Assembly: GCA_030407315.1 (NCBI GenBank)
Contig: JALQPE010003086.1
Coordinates: 1-43,751 of the forward strand
Direction of reading: 5' to 3'
DNA length: 43,751 nt
DNA from: Asparagopsis taxiformis
Lineage: Eukaryota; Rhodophyta; Florideophyceae; Bonnemaisoniales; Bonnemaisoniaceae
Part shown: one piece after another, positions 1 to 10,727 of the stretch
How positions within the stretch are numbered: position 1 is the first letter of the stretch
Layout: each line of letters begins with the position of its first letter
The notes under the pieces: model-generated
What the model saw: only the letters and a program-made list of their open reading frames with translations
Database searches by the model: none
Told to the model about the DNA's origin: nothing
Position numbers and translations under genes: made by a program

Positions 1-1340
1 ACTCCGACGCCGGAACCCTCACGATGAGGAACGTACACAAATCGTTGTGCCGGCTTCGTTACGGCCGCGGCTGCTGGAGTTAACGCACCACCACGTCCTC
101 GCTGGACATCCCGGGCAAACGCGTATGTACTATACTCTACGGAGGACGTACTACTGGCCCGCGCTGGCCGCCGACATCCACGCAACGGTACGAAACTGCG
201 TTGGATGTGCGAAGAACCGCGTGAAGCTTCGCAACAGGACGAACCCGTTACGTTATTTTCCGGCTACGGAGCCGCTGCGAGACCTAGTATCGACATACTA
301 GGTCCGCTGACGAAGACCACGCGTGGCAACCGATTTATTCTCGTGATAACGGACCGCTTCACGAAGCTAACAGAGTCGTACCTCTACGATAATATCGATT
401 CCGCCAACGTGGCGAGCGGCGTTCGTCAACGCGTGGTCTTCTCGTATGGACCCCACGGACGCTCATAAGCGATAACGGAAAGCAGTTCGCTGCTAAGTTT
501 TTTCCAGCGCGTCTGCAACGAGATTGGCGTAACGACGTCTTCACGTCGACGTACCACCCCAAACGAACGGGCAGGTGGAGCGCTACAACAGGACGATCCT
601 GGCGATGCTGCGCATTACGTGAACGAAAACCAGAACGACTGGGATCGATACGCATCGGCGTTAACGTTTGCGTACAACACGCTGTGCATTCGAGCACGGG
701 CACGCGCCTTCGATTTGATTCTCACGAATCCACTCGCCACCGTTGGCGCTACACACGTCGGTAACGAACCGCGAACTACCCGACGGGGGGGGCGAGCCAC
801 TTACGTGCGTGAGCTCGCCACAACGTGGATAACGCGTATCGAACGCTGAAGGCCCGCGCAGGCACGTTATAACGCGAATTTCGACAAGCGAGTCCGTGTC
901 TCGAATCGAAACATCCGCGCGGAGAATACGTATTCATCGACCCGACGGACGGGACCACGAAGGGCGCGAAGCTCGGCAACCACGCGTTGGGACCGTTCCG
1001 CGTACTACGTACGACGTACGAACGTTCGTCATCCAACGAGGAGACGTAGTTGAACGTGTCAAACTCGGACCGCGTTGCGTACGCCGCCAACGCCGGCAAA
1101 CGCGCCCCCGCCGGAGCCATACGATGCCACCGAGGCAGACCTCGACAAGAACCGCGACGGTCCAGCGTATGTAGTAGACGACCTACTCAACCACCGCGTG
1201 AACGAGACGGACGTTAGACTTCCTCGTGAAGTGGGTCGGGTATCGTAACCCTACGTGGGAACCCCGCCGGAACGTATCTGAAGAGAGCGTCTCTCGATAC
1301 TTCGCACGCGTGCGACGAGCACAACGTGAAAGGCACGACG
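1..1340 (+). pseudogene. Decayed pol 3' end: integrase and chromodomain
   Basis: This is the remnant of the gag-pol C-terminus of copy A1. Near 90-230 it encodes an integrase HHCC zinc-binding region (H...H and the CVGC pair), from about 280 the DDE core (ITDRFTKL, then the region matching SDNGKQF), and from about 1150 to 1330 a chromodomain ([16 protein letters not shown]). The frame changes several times through one-base losses relative to the intact homologue at 35522-32979 on the minus strand. No continuous protein can be made. The chromodomain of chromoviruses is thought to steer integration to marked chromatin; that role is family knowledge, not shown here. Confidence 0.9.
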
Positions 1341-3627
1341 GCCCCGAAAACGCACGCGAGCGTCGGTTAGCGCACGCGTGCGCGACGTTGCACGATGCAC
1401 AAACGAAGGCGACGAGCCGCACGAACGAGAAGCGAAGGCACAACGAGTGGCCGGGACGTCCACCCTTGCGTTGGGGGGCGCGATGCGTGCTAGAGCCGTC
1501 GCTCTTTTCGTTTTCGACACACCATACGTGGTGGGGAGGCACGAGCGCCCAACGAAAGATTGGACGACGAGTCCACGCGCGGACGATTCACACGATGTGA
1601 AGAGCCACGACTGCTCGACAGTGTTGACCGTCCCCGGGCAAAGGTGACGACACCACGGGCACGGACGGACAAACACGTCAGATTTTTCGCGCGAAAAATT
1701 ATACTTGGGCCAACGGGCCATGGACGCACAGTACGAAAAATCGGGCCGATTACAGTGCGCTAATCCGGCCAAATCTCGGGACACGCGTGCCCCAAAATTT
1801 CGTAATTTTTGGCATTCACGTGAGCCATCGTACGTCCCCGTGGACAGCCGCTGACAACGAGTCGCATCGACCAACGAGGTCAACGCCAAACAGCTCGCGA
1901 GCTAACGGCAACGTGACGCCGGTAGGCGGAGAAACGACGTAGGACGGACGCGTCCCCAGCGAAGATGGCAACGGCCTCATTACGAAACTCCTCGCACGAA
2001 GCGGAACGAAGCTATACGTTAGCCGACGAATTAGACCAACGGGTCTCAGCGCACGAAGCGCGCGAGTAAAGCGTGCGAAAGACGAGCCAACGAGGCCGCG
2101 ACGACGGACGGCGAACCGTATCGCCATCGTGAGGCACGAGACGCCGAACGCGGTAGCCACGTACGGCAACCACGGAACGACACAACGGTGTCCTGCCACG
2201 CGGGCATAACGAACGACGCGCGAAAGCGAAAAAGCCCGCCGGCCAGTCGAAACGCACGTACGAAACACGAATACGCAACGGCGTACAAGCTGGTAGCCAA
2301 CGTAAACGGCACAGCTGAAGGCAACAAGCCGACGAAAAGTTGGCTCACGTAACAGCCTCAAACGCCCGCGGGCATGCGAAACGACTTCGTCAATCGCGTC
2401 CCCGTCGGGTTCGCAAGTCGAATGAACGAATACGCAACGGCGTAAAGGTCGAGCATTACGTATGCCCAGGTGCACGTCGCACCACATAACGAACGAGCTA
2501 ACGAAACGCTCCTCGGACGCCGCGGCGAACGACGCCGCCACGCGAAACCGGACTAGCGCGCGATTGCGCCACCGGCTAACGTGAAGCCGCGGCAACGCGA
2601 AGCGCGACGGCGCTAATACGTCAACGGCTATACGAAAAGCCAAGCCCGCCGGCCACCACGTTCGTCTACGAAACCGCGACGTACTGCGCGAATTACTACC
2701 GCGTACACGCCGCGGCGTAGAAGTTCAACCGACTCACGCGCACGTCGGTCTGACGTTCGCGAATTTTCCGCCAGCTCATCGGAGCAAAATTAAAATTGGC
2801 ACCGACGTGCTACGTGCCAGGAGAGCTCGAATGCTCAACGGAATTCGACACCCGACGGGGTTATCCGCACGAGAGACGACGGCGGAAACGAATTCCGAGA
2901 TAGTTACAAAATGATAACGCCACTGGCCAACGTGAAGCCGCGCAACGCGAAGCGCGACGGCGCTAATGACGTCAACGGCTATACGAAAAGCCAGCCCGCC
3001 GCCGCCACCACGTCGTCAACGAAACCGCAACGTACTGCGACGAATTACTGCGTACACGCCACGGCGTAGAACGTCAAACCGACTCACACGCCACGCCCGT
3101 CGGTCTGACGTTCGACGAAATTTTCGCCCAGCTCATCGGAGCAAATTAAAAGTGGCACCGATGTGCTACGCGCTAAGGAGCTCGAATGCTCAACGAAATC
3201 CGACACCCGACGGGGTTATCCGAACGAGAAACGACGGCGAAACGATTTTGCGAGTTAGTTACTAAATGATACGCACGCCAACCGGGCTCTAAGATCGAGG
3301 TTAACGTACCACTCGCAGTGAAAAGCCGCCGCTACGCGCCGCCGCTTTGCCGAATAATTGCGTGTGTTACGAACCTGCCAACGGGCACGCGCCGCCGCGA
3401 ACTCGAAACACACGGGCTACGTAGCCTACCGAACCGACGGGGTAGACGCCACAACAAAAAATTGTGGGGAGGGGCTTAACGCTAAACCCCTCCTCTGCTG
3501 CAGACGACCTGCCAAACGCAAATACGAAGCTCAACGGAGCCATGCGATTACGCAAAAAAAAAAGACGAAGTTTACGAAGCATACGATGCTAGAGCCGACG
3601 TGGCCTACGAACTAACCTAGGAACGAC
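1341..3627 (+). other. Non-coding spacer of family A (copy A1)
   Basis: About 2.3 kb lies between the end of pol and the end of the antisense gene. Open frames here change between the two copies and lack any recognisable domain, so I see no gene. The stretch contains an 18-bp perfect palindrome (1682-1699, T-run, CGCGCG, A-run) and a two-unit tandem repeat (2567-3271). It is unusually rich in ACGT and CGT words. The equivalent in copy A2 is 30682-32978. Confidence 0.8.
2567..3271. repeat. Tandem duplication, two units of about 350 bp (A1)
   Basis: Unit one spans roughly 2567-2917 and unit two 2918-3271. Each starts near a GCCACYGGCYAACGTGAAG-type sequence, carries the same central CGACACCCGACGGGGTTATC block, and ends at AAATGATA or a close variant. 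The same duplication occurs in copy A2 (31041-31740), so it predates the split of the two copies. Confidence 0.85.
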
Positions 3628-5847
3628 CTAGTAGCGACGAGAACGCTTGCCCGCAGGGTCATACGGACCAGGGCCTTCGCCGCGGCTATCGTGGCTGCGG
3701 CTGCGAGTGGGCTGAACGAAGCCCGGCGCGTACGGATCGACGGTCTGCGTGACCACGGGGGCTCGCTCGCGACGAGACGCGGGATCCCTAGCGTAAGGAT
3801 CCGCAGTCCCGTGACTGCGCGTATCCGAAGGCGCGCCGGAGCGGGGTCGCGTGGCAGGTACGCCGCTGCGTGACCATACCCGACGGGGTCGCCGAAGCCG
3901 CCGCCACTCGCGTAACCGTACGGTTCATTACGAACGCCAACGGGCGGCGCGTAACTACGAGTCGCCGCGGCGAGACGCTCCGAAATCGCGCGTTCCGTTG
4001 CCAAGCGGGCAGTCAGGTCCAACGTCTGGGCCTGAACTCTTCGGCTGCGCGAGCCACGGACGAGATGAGGGAACGGATAACCCAGCCGTCCGCACGAGGC
4101 GGAGCGGACATCGACGTACCGAGAAGCCGACGGGCATCCTCATCGGAGACGCGTCGTCCAGGCTCACGCAGCGTGGCGCGCGTTCGGCCGGCGTGGCCAC
4201 ATTCGGACGACCGACCTGGGCAACGTTGCCCTTTTCCGTAGCCTCGCGTGGCACGACCTCTCGAGGTTCCGGCGCACGCGGCGCTTCGTTTTGACGGCCA
4301 CGACGGCCAGAACGTGCCCTCGGGGGCGCTCGTTGCCCCGAGGCCGCCGAAATAACCGGCACGATTGCCCACGACGGCGGTTCGGAACGGGAAGCGACCC
4401 GCGGCACGTAAGCCCCCTCGCTACGAACGGAGACGAACTCCTGGTTATCGCCGCTTGCGTAATCGGGACGTATAACCCGATACTCCGGCCCCAACGCAAG
4501 GGCGCCGCGAACCTCAGCCAACGCGCTGGTAACGGAGACGAAACGTGTCGGAAACCGTCCACCGGGATTGCACGAAGCATCTCGTAATCGGCCAGGAAGT
4601 CCAACGTGGACTCCGCAGCAGGCACGCGCGCCCGAACACACGACGTTCCACGAACAGCGAGCACGCGAGCATCGCTGCGTGTTCGATGTCCACGGCCATG
4701 AGGAACGTTCCTTCACGGGGGCAGGCGCGTCCTTCACGGCATCGGTGAAATAATGTACCACGCGTGGTAATAACGTGGACGACCCACGGGGGTACGGAAA
4801 CTCTCCTCTACACATCCGGCAACGGCGGGAAGTAGAGCTCGCTCGGGACGACCACGGAGCTGACGCGTGCGACACACGATAGTCGTCCGCGTTCACGTGG
4901 CGGAGAGCGAAGTGGTCATCGTACGACACGACGCTTTTGGAGATGACGCTCAACGAAAGAGCAGTCTTCCATTCGGCACGTTGCCTTTCGGAAAGTGTCC
5001 GCGGACATACGAATACGGACGACACCGAGATGAACGGCGGTTCCCGGCGTCCCCTTCCATAAGTATGCGTCCATACGGTCGACGTAGATCGCGTCGTTGA
5101 CGTCACGCCCACGAGCGGTCGCAACGTATCGACGCTGGGATCTGGTAACGTTCCGATCCCGGCGGCCCGTTGGCGAAACGACGCCCGGCTGCTCGCCCCA
5201 CACGTATCTTCGGCGGAACGCATATAGTCGACGACCGCGCGGGCGTCCAGACGATCTCTAGCCAACGTGCGAGATCGTCATCCGTGATACCCACGCGGGG
5301 CAACGCAGCCCACGCGTGGGTCAGGACGCCTACGTTTAGCGCCGCACCGCCACGTGAGGCGGTGCCGACTGTCCCAACGGGGTCACCACCCTCCGGCGAG
5401 GGGTCCTGGCGAGGAGAACGCGGCGAGCCATCACGACGAGGCACGCCCGTGCGGGCCGCCGCCACAGCACGACGCGAACGAGCGGCCGCTGCCATCGCGG
5501 CTACACCCATCGAAGGGGCCGCGGCATCCGGAATGATGGGTGACGAATTCCCCGAGTCGGACGCCGTTGCGTCATCATCACGTGGGCGACGACGGCCCTA
5601 GCAGCCTCGGCAGGCGTCACGGAAGCCACTAGGCGAGACGGAGCCATCGGGCGAGACGAAGAGGCGACGGCCTGCGAGCAACGGCTTCTCCCGCCCTAAC
5701 GGATGGGGCGGCGCGACGGACGCTTCCGTCGCTGGCGGCGCACCGCCCCGACGAGGGAGGGAGCGCCCTGCGAAGGGGTTCTCGCTCCACCTCCAGCAGA
5801 GCCGCGGGCCGCGGGGTGTTAGCATCGGTACTACGAGTCGTAACCAT
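3628..5847 (-). pseudogene. Antisense gene of family A, decayed copy
   Basis: This matches the intact antisense gene at 28453-30681. The start codon (complement of 5845-5847), the Ala/Pro/Ser-rich N-terminal part, the central conserved region and the Arg/Gly-rich tail are all present, and so is the final TAG (complement of 3628-3630). Long stretches stay open, notably 5265-3955, but one-base indels break the frame several times and some blocks appear duplicated or shifted. Long segments of the central region, for example around residues FISVSSVFVCP and DDHFALRHVN, are identical in protein to copy A2. Function is unknown. Confidence 0.82.
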
Positions 5848-6055
5848 CGTGGTTACGCTGTACACGATAATTACGACGAGTGCAACGAGCACGACGACGA
5901 GAGCCACGCGGGCTAAAACGGAACAAGAGAACGAAAGGAACGGAGGTAGTAGTACCCCCGGGGGAAGAGGATAAGGGAGAACGAAAGGCAACGGCCTGGA
6001 TGACGATGGTGAGAGGAAGGGTGAGCGACGATCGCTATCCACGTTAAGCCGCCGC

Positions 6056-6062
6056 TTAAATA
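6056..6062 (-). promoter_or_regulatory. TATA-like box of the antisense gene (A1)
   Basis: On the minus strand this reads TATTTAA inside the context GGATATTTAAGCGG. It lies about 210 bases upstream of the antisense start codon. It is identical in copy A2 at 28239-28245. Confidence 0.5.
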
Positions 6063-6251
6063 TCCTTCGGACGACCGTTGTCGACATGCCCGCTGGCAGA
6101 TTCACGAAAAGGCCGCGGCCTGCGCTCGTATCGCGCTGAATTGAAGCACACCCGCGTGGTGGGATTGGCACACTGCATCCGTTGCAGGAAAACGCCTAAG
6201 CGAGGCATTGACGTACGACGCCAACGGGCGGGCCGCGATGATTACGAAAGA

Positions 6252-6277
6252 GCCGGAGCGCACGCGCGCGCTCCGGC
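6252..6277. repeat. GC-rich hairpin, 10-bp perfect stem (A1)
   Basis: Arms GCCGGAGCGC and GCGCTCCGGC flank a 6-nt loop. The same stem with a different loop occurs at 28025-28050 in copy A2. Confidence 0.85.
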
Positions 6278-6325
6278 GCCGTGGCGATTCGATCAGCCAA
6301 CCGGGCCATGTACGTTTCAACGAGA

Positions 6326-6365
6326 TTTTCGGGACAACTGCCACGTCCGCAGTTGTACCCGAAAA
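6326..6365. repeat. 16-bp hairpin with one bulge (A1)
   Basis: TTTTCGGGACAACTGC pairs with GCAGTTGT-A-CCCGAAAA around a 7-nt loop, leaving a single unpaired A. It is conserved at 27936-27975 in copy A2. It lies between the antisense gene and the 3' LTR. Confidence 0.85.
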
Positions 6366-6429
6366 GGCGCCACGGCCCCGTGTCCTCAGGCGCGTCCTGA
6401 CGGGCCTCGCGTGGCCGGGACGTCCACTG

Positions 6430-6444
6430 TGTGGGGTGGGGCTG
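6430..6444 (+). other. Polypurine tract of A1
   Basis: A G-rich run (GTGTGGGGTGGGGCTG) directly precedes the LTR start TGTAGTATACG. This is the expected place and composition for the plus-strand primer of an LTR element. Copy A2 has the same tract on the minus strand at 27858-27874. Confidence 0.7.
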
Positions 6445-7105
6445 TGTAGTATACGTGGCAATTCCGAAATTGCAAATATTTACGTTTTTCCGCGGAATTC
6501 GAATCTCGGCGGACACGACCGGCGACAGCAATGCACGAACATTGCTGGCGCATGCGCGCGCGCAACCGGCACACGTGTGCAACGAACGTACTGGCAACGG
6601 CCAACGGACCAACGGGTCCCTACGTGTGACCCACAAGGTCCTTTCCCATTCGGGGACGTTACGAGCAGTGTTTACACTGTAAAGCGATGCCATCGTGGCC
6701 ATATAGGTATTGGCATCGTGCCGGGAGGGAAAGGGGACAAGACAACGATCGAGCAACGGCTCTAGTCTACGACTGACTTCTACGTTTTACGTTTACGTTT
6801 TGCCTAACGAGGCCTCGTCTCCGTCGAGCTGCGTACTCCCTACCCATCGCCGCACGTAAGGCTGATTGCGTGTAGTGCCTCCGGGCTTGGTTGAGAGCGC
6901 CTCCGGTGACGTGCCACCTCGTTTACCGAACGTAATCCTCACGTGGATTGTTGCGTCGTGACGCTCGTGTCTACTCGCTAACCTATCTCTACCTTTCTAC
7001 CTAACATACAGTCAAACACCAGCGGGTGGACTGCTCGTTTCGTTTCGTAAGGACAGCGTGTCCGTGGCTCGTACCAGCTACTTCTAGAACTAACGTGGTT
7101 CCACA
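6445..7105 (+). repeat. 3' LTR of family A copy A1 (661 bp)
   Basis: It begins TGTAGTATACG and ends GGTTCCACA, the TG...CA ends expected of an LTR. It matches in reverse orientation the two LTRs of A2 (27199-27857 and 40008-40661) over its full length. It contains the inverted repeat GATGCCA...TGGCATC. The downstream five bases are AACCC. Confidence 0.93.
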
Positions 7106-7284
7106 AACCCCTCCAGTTTACCAAGTTCGACACAACTTCCACCCCACCTCATCAGCTTTCTGACCGCCATTTGGTGCATCCCAGACCAGCAAAATGACTT
7201 GATAGACCTTCCTATTCACAAATGGCCACAATCACTGCTGGGCTTGTTGTCCACCATGGATAGTAAAACCCTGCTATCAATTGA
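7106..7284. other. Host flank between LTR and SET fragment
   Basis: This is the first host sequence after the LTR. It has short frames closed by stops (TGA at 7282-7284 closes the SET frame) and shows no promoter motif I can support. It could hold an intron end belonging to the SET gene. Confidence 0.5.
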
Positions 7285-7809
7285 TGCAATGGCACACAAC
7301 TTGTGTATACATTGAATGTATACGTTGCAACTTCAACTATACCTGCAGCTGGTGATGGACTCTTCGCAAGAGTAGATATTGATCCAGGAGATATCGTCGG
7401 GTACTATTTTGGGGCAGTGGTTTACAAGGATCTCTACCAAGCGAAACTGAAGACGTTTGGTACGGGTCCGACTTCGTTCTCGATTGAGCGCTTCCAGAAG
7501 TACGCAGTTCAAATCAAGGACCCAAATATCACCTGCTTGCTTCCGTCTACGTCTGGCCGCCCCATCTTCATTGTTCCATTCGAGTATTGCGCTGCTTCGA
7601 AAATCAACGACCCAACGTTCGTGGATCCAGCAGAGGGAACCGATCGCCCGTCGCGAACTGCTAATGTTAGTTTCTCCTCCCCTGTACAAGAACTCATCAG
7701 TGAGAGCTCTGTGTCTACCTACCAAGTTGTATGTGTTACTGCTAACGAGGCTATCTCAGCTGGATCCGAGCTGTTTATCGAATACGGTCATGATTACTTC
7801 ACTGTCTAG
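7285..7809 (+). pseudogene. SET-domain protein, 5'-truncated or missing exon
   Basis: The open frame encodes about 174 residues ending at TAG 7807-7809. It spans a SET fold from its first strand (VATSTIPAAGDGLFARVDI, the usual S.I.GAG.GLFA pattern) through ASKINDP and NVSF (the place of the NH.C..N motif) to the final FIEYGHDYF. SET domains transfer methyl groups from S-adenosylmethionine to protein lysines. There is no ATG anywhere in the frame, and a stop lies just upstream at 7282. Either an upstream exon is missing, or the retrotransposon insertion ending at 7105 cut the gene. The substrate cannot be told. Stand-alone short SET proteins of this kind are common in algae and protists. Confidence 0.72.
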
Positions 7810-7994
7810 CTGTTACCCTCTCACAGTCAAATTTCACAAGTAAATCCATCTCCATTAATGTTTTCACTCTGTTTCCCATACCTTCAATTTATTTTTATCG
7901 TAATGTACTCTTTCCCCCCAGCAAGCAATGCGTAGAAGAATTTCCCGTTTGGTACGTAATGCGTCTGCATAAGGTTGGACAAGGTATATTCTGT

Positions 7995-8122
7995 GCGTAA
8001 AATTTGGTAATTTTTTGGGCTCAAAAATTACTGCAGTAAAAACTGATCTACCCGAGTGCACTTTGCTAGATCAGTTTTTACTGCAGTAATTTTAGAGCCC
8101 AAAAAATTACCAAATTTTACGC
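7995..8122. mobile_element. Fold-back MITE-like element, copy 1
   Basis: A 128-bp near-perfect inverted repeat starts GCGTAAAATTTGG and ends CCAAATTTTACGC. It has about 54-base arms and a 16-base centre. The arms include TTACTGCAGTAAAAACTGATC. It codes for nothing; an open frame starting in each arm has the same N-terminus only because of the palindrome. A diverged second copy lies 380 bp away. Confidence 0.85.
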
Positions 8123-8927
8123 TGCCTTGTATGTGTTCTGGCATAGCCACGGGCACCACACAACCCTACATGGCATGTCGAAGGCTGAGGTTTGGATACC
8201 AGCCGTTCTTAGTTGTTTGCCTTGTTCCACATGCGGACGGTCTCCGCTTGTTTTTCAGCACAATGACAATGTAGAGAGAAATGCAGGTACCACAACTGTC
8301 TTGTACATTGTACATCCATTCTCGCATTTCGTACATCATGCATGTACCACACGCAGGAAAAGCTGCTCAATGTACATTCTATGTGGTATGAAGTTTAACG
8401 CTTCTATAATTATAGCGTTAACGCTCCTAGCAACAAAACAGCCCGGAAGAACAAACTGAGCCGTGGTCATCTACATAGTCAGCTAGTGCTGCTTACATAG
8501 TGCTGAGATTAAATTTCGGTAATTTTTCTAGCTATGAAATTACTGCAGTAAAAACTGATCTACCTATATGCACTTGGGTAGATCACTCTTTACTGCAGCA
8601 ATTTCAGCGCAAAAAAGATTACCAATTTCCTTGCCCCGAATATACCTTAGCCTACGTTCTGCAAACACATAGAGATGTAACCAAAATAACTTCTCTGGCT
8701 GATTGCATTGCTGGCTCCATTGCTTTTGGGTATGCCCAGGACCGTTACTGCCCGCAGCTTTTGTAACGGCCGTACCAATGTCCTTATCCGTTACATCTTC
8801 CGTCCATGCTCGAGACAAGTTGCCCCCTGGTCTCTTCTACTTATCCTTCCCTTCTCCTCAGCAACGTTTCCTGTTCTACTCAAGTACTCTATCCTGGGCG
8901 TGAACCATTCAACGGTTTCCAGCAAAA
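8123..8927. other. Intergenic region upstream of gene 8928
   Basis: Apart from the second MITE I see no gene. The stretch has several short palindromes, including CTATAATTATAG nested between TAACGC and GCGTTA near 8397-8420. A pyrimidine-rich leader precedes the ATG at 8928. Confidence 0.6.
8505..8635. mobile_element. Fold-back MITE-like element, copy 2
   Basis: It has the same layout and internal sequence as the copy at 7995, including ATTACTGCAGTAAAAACTGATC-type arms. The arms here have diverged, particularly the outer right arm (AAAAAAGATTACCAATTT). Confidence 0.8.
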
Positions 8928-10601
8928 ATGAGAGATGATTTATCTTTGACTAGGTTTGCAAAGTTCGAAGAACGGTTCGCATCCCTCGAACAGTACATGC
9001 GCGATTCCCTTTCGTCTATTCAATTGGAGCTGGCGTGTATTCGATACATGGCCTCCGCTGCTGCCGGGACAAACACTGTCCCTTCAGTTGTTCTGGATGA
9101 GAGATCAAGAAAAGCAGGTCAAATTGCCACGCTGGTGTCTTCTCTGTTCAACAACAGGCAGGTGACATCTCGATTCGTCGCTTTCAGAACTGTTACAGAG
9201 CTTGTTAAAACCTTTGTTGACGCCAATTTGCTCAAGAATTGTAATTCGAGGTCTGCAACATCACCACAGGTGGATTCCTGCACAACGTTGCTTCTTGCTG
9301 CCCCGTCGTTTTCGCAGACTTCAAGTTCAAATTCTGAGGTAAGGCAATCTAAGAGATCTCTTATCGGAACGGCAGTAGGGAAACGACATGTGTTCTTAAA
9401 ACGCTCTATTATCGGAACTGCGTTTATTTCAATGGCAAATGACAGAATTGTGCGATGGAAGGACTCGACGAGCAGGAATGCTGGGGTCCTCGATCCTGGG
9501 GAGGAGGAGGACTTGAACAGCTATACTCTATCTCGAGACTATGCACTACGCAATGCTACAGTAGTGCCCATCGAAAAGCCGTCTTGGCTGCACATTTCCC
9601 AACGAGCTCTTTTCCATGCCATGGATATTTCGATGCCCACGGAGGCAGAACGAAACGTGGAACAGTCTACGCATTTGCAGGTTACTCTTTCAAAGCGTCG
9701 CCGACTGTCTGGTTCGAAAGAAGCACGCCGTACTGGTACATCCTCTTCATCTTCTTCCGCTGTATCCAACCTTTCTCCGTCTGACTTACAGTCTATTCCG
9801 ATTATTACCTCTGCACTACGGCAGCTTACACAGTTCTTCAACACTTCCCGGAAACAGATGAAAATGGAATTGGTCAAACAAGCATTCTTCCTCATCCACC
9901 GAGATATGAAGGCAACTGTGGATGTTTCTCCTGCCCATGCTGTTTCCACAACAGAAATGTGTCCACCTGACTCTATTCCGACAACTTCGAGAGCTTACGG
10001 AACAGGAGAAGAAGCTCTCGAAGTGTATTCAAAAAATGATTCCATCTTCTCAAATTTCATTCTGAGCCGTCCTGAGCTTCACATTCAGGTTACTTACATA
10101 GTTCAGGTGAGCGGTGATATCGATGGTGAAAACATTGCGAGTACGCGAGTGGAGAAGTTGGCTGTCTGTTCATTCTCCTTTCTTACTCTAGCTATGATAT
10201 TTTTATGCAGTTTTTGCCAATGTACACAACTGGAGATGCTCTGTCATGAACCTCATGCTATTCAAGCATGTTATAAGATTGCAATATGCCTCCAAGGTTT
10301 ATTTAACGAAGCCCGGAAACAGCAGCCTACATCTCATTTTGGGAAGGATGGATTCCCCTTGCGCGTTACATGGGGACATCTTGAGCTCCGGGACTACCTC
10401 ATGGGAGGTGACTGCCTCACGGGGATCATTAGAAAGAAGAGAAACCTAACAGCACAAGAATACGAGTCTGTCCGTTTCGTTTCAGGCTTCAGACATACTG
10501 AGCGCTCAGAAGATAACCCAGCAAACAGACCAGTTTCCAATCATGATTGTGTACCTCTCGAGGAGGATGATGAACTTGGTATTTCTTTAATTGGCATGTA
10601 G
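8928..10601 (+). CDS. Unknown protein, about 557 residues, coiled-coil N-terminus
   Basis: The long open frame starts at an ATG in good context (AGCAAAAATG). Residues 5-45 (FAKFEERFASLEQYMRDSL) look like a coiled coil. The middle is Ser/Thr-rich, with KRRRLSGSKEARRTG as a likely nuclear localisation signal near residue 255-270. The C-terminus is acidic and ends ISLIGM. I recognise no domain. A hydrophobic stretch around residues 405-425 may be translated intron (see 10107-10210) rather than a membrane helix. The gene is convergent with the minus-strand gene ending at 10728, leaving 126 bp between stops. Basic patches and its neighbour's Tudor-like N-terminus hint at nuclear roles, but that is inference. 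Confidence 0.68.
   Translation: MRDDLSLTRFAKFEERFASLEQYMRDSLSSIQLELACIRYMASAAAGTNTVPSVVLDERSRKAGQIATLVSSLFNNRQVTSRFVAFRTVTELVKTFVDANLLKNCNSRSATSPQVDSCTTLLLAAPSFSQTSSSNSEVRQSKRSLIGTAVGKRHVFLKRSIIGTAFISMANDRIVRWKDSTSRNAGVLDPGEEEDLNSYTLSRDYALRNATVVPIEKPSWLHISQRALFHAMDISMPTEAERNVEQSTHLQVTLSKRRRLSGSKEARRTGTSSSSSSAVSNLSPSDLQSIPIITSALRQLTQFFNTSRKQMKMELVKQAFFLIHRDMKATVDVSPAHAVSTTEMCPPDSIPTTSRAYGTGEEALEVYSKNDSIFSNFILSRPELHIQVTYIVQVSGDIDGENIASTRVEKLAVCSFSFLTLAMIFLCSFCQCTQLEMLCHEPHAIQACYKIAICLQGLFNEARKQQPTSHFGKDGFPLRVTWGHLELRDYLMGGDCLTGIIRKKRNLTAQEYESVRFVSGFRHTERSEDNPANRPVSNHDCVPLEEDDELGISLIGM
10107..10210 (+). other. Possible spliceosomal intron in gene 8928
   Basis: The sequence starts CAG|GTGAGC and ends TTTTATGCAG, after a pyrimidine-rich run with TCTTACTCTAG. 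It has good splice signals, yet removing 104 nt shifts the frame, and the protein would end soon after at TGA near 10247. A 129-nt version ending at 10235 keeps the frame but has a poor acceptor. The read-through frame stays open. cDNA would decide. Confidence 0.35.
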
Positions 10602-10727
10602 AACTGTTCTAGCTGGAACACCGCCGTCTTCATGTGACTGTAGTAGTTCCCATTGCTTGCCTCTGCTCCGCAATGTATGCTTCAGAATAATTAAACTAGT
10701 TCTTCCATGTTCATCTCACTACCTGTA

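Larger units (their letters stand above)
1..7105 (+). mobile_element. Ty3/gypsy family A, copy A1, 3' half
   Basis: This is the 3' half of a large LTR retrotransposon with pol on the plus strand; its 5' half lies left of the window. Its order is integrase/chromodomain remnant, non-coding spacer with tandem repeat, antisense gene on the minus strand, purine-rich tract and 3' LTR. The same order is seen on the other strand in the full-length copy at 27199-40661. The two copies align along their whole shared length with substitutions and many one-base indels, so A1 is the more decayed copy. The five bases after the LTR (7106-7110, AACCC) should be one half of the target duplication. Confidence 0.93.

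Noticed and set aside
1816..2643. 275-codon minus-strand frame in the A1 spacer
   Set aside because: The matching frame is broken in A2 and the composition follows the CGT-rich spacer, so it looks like chance.
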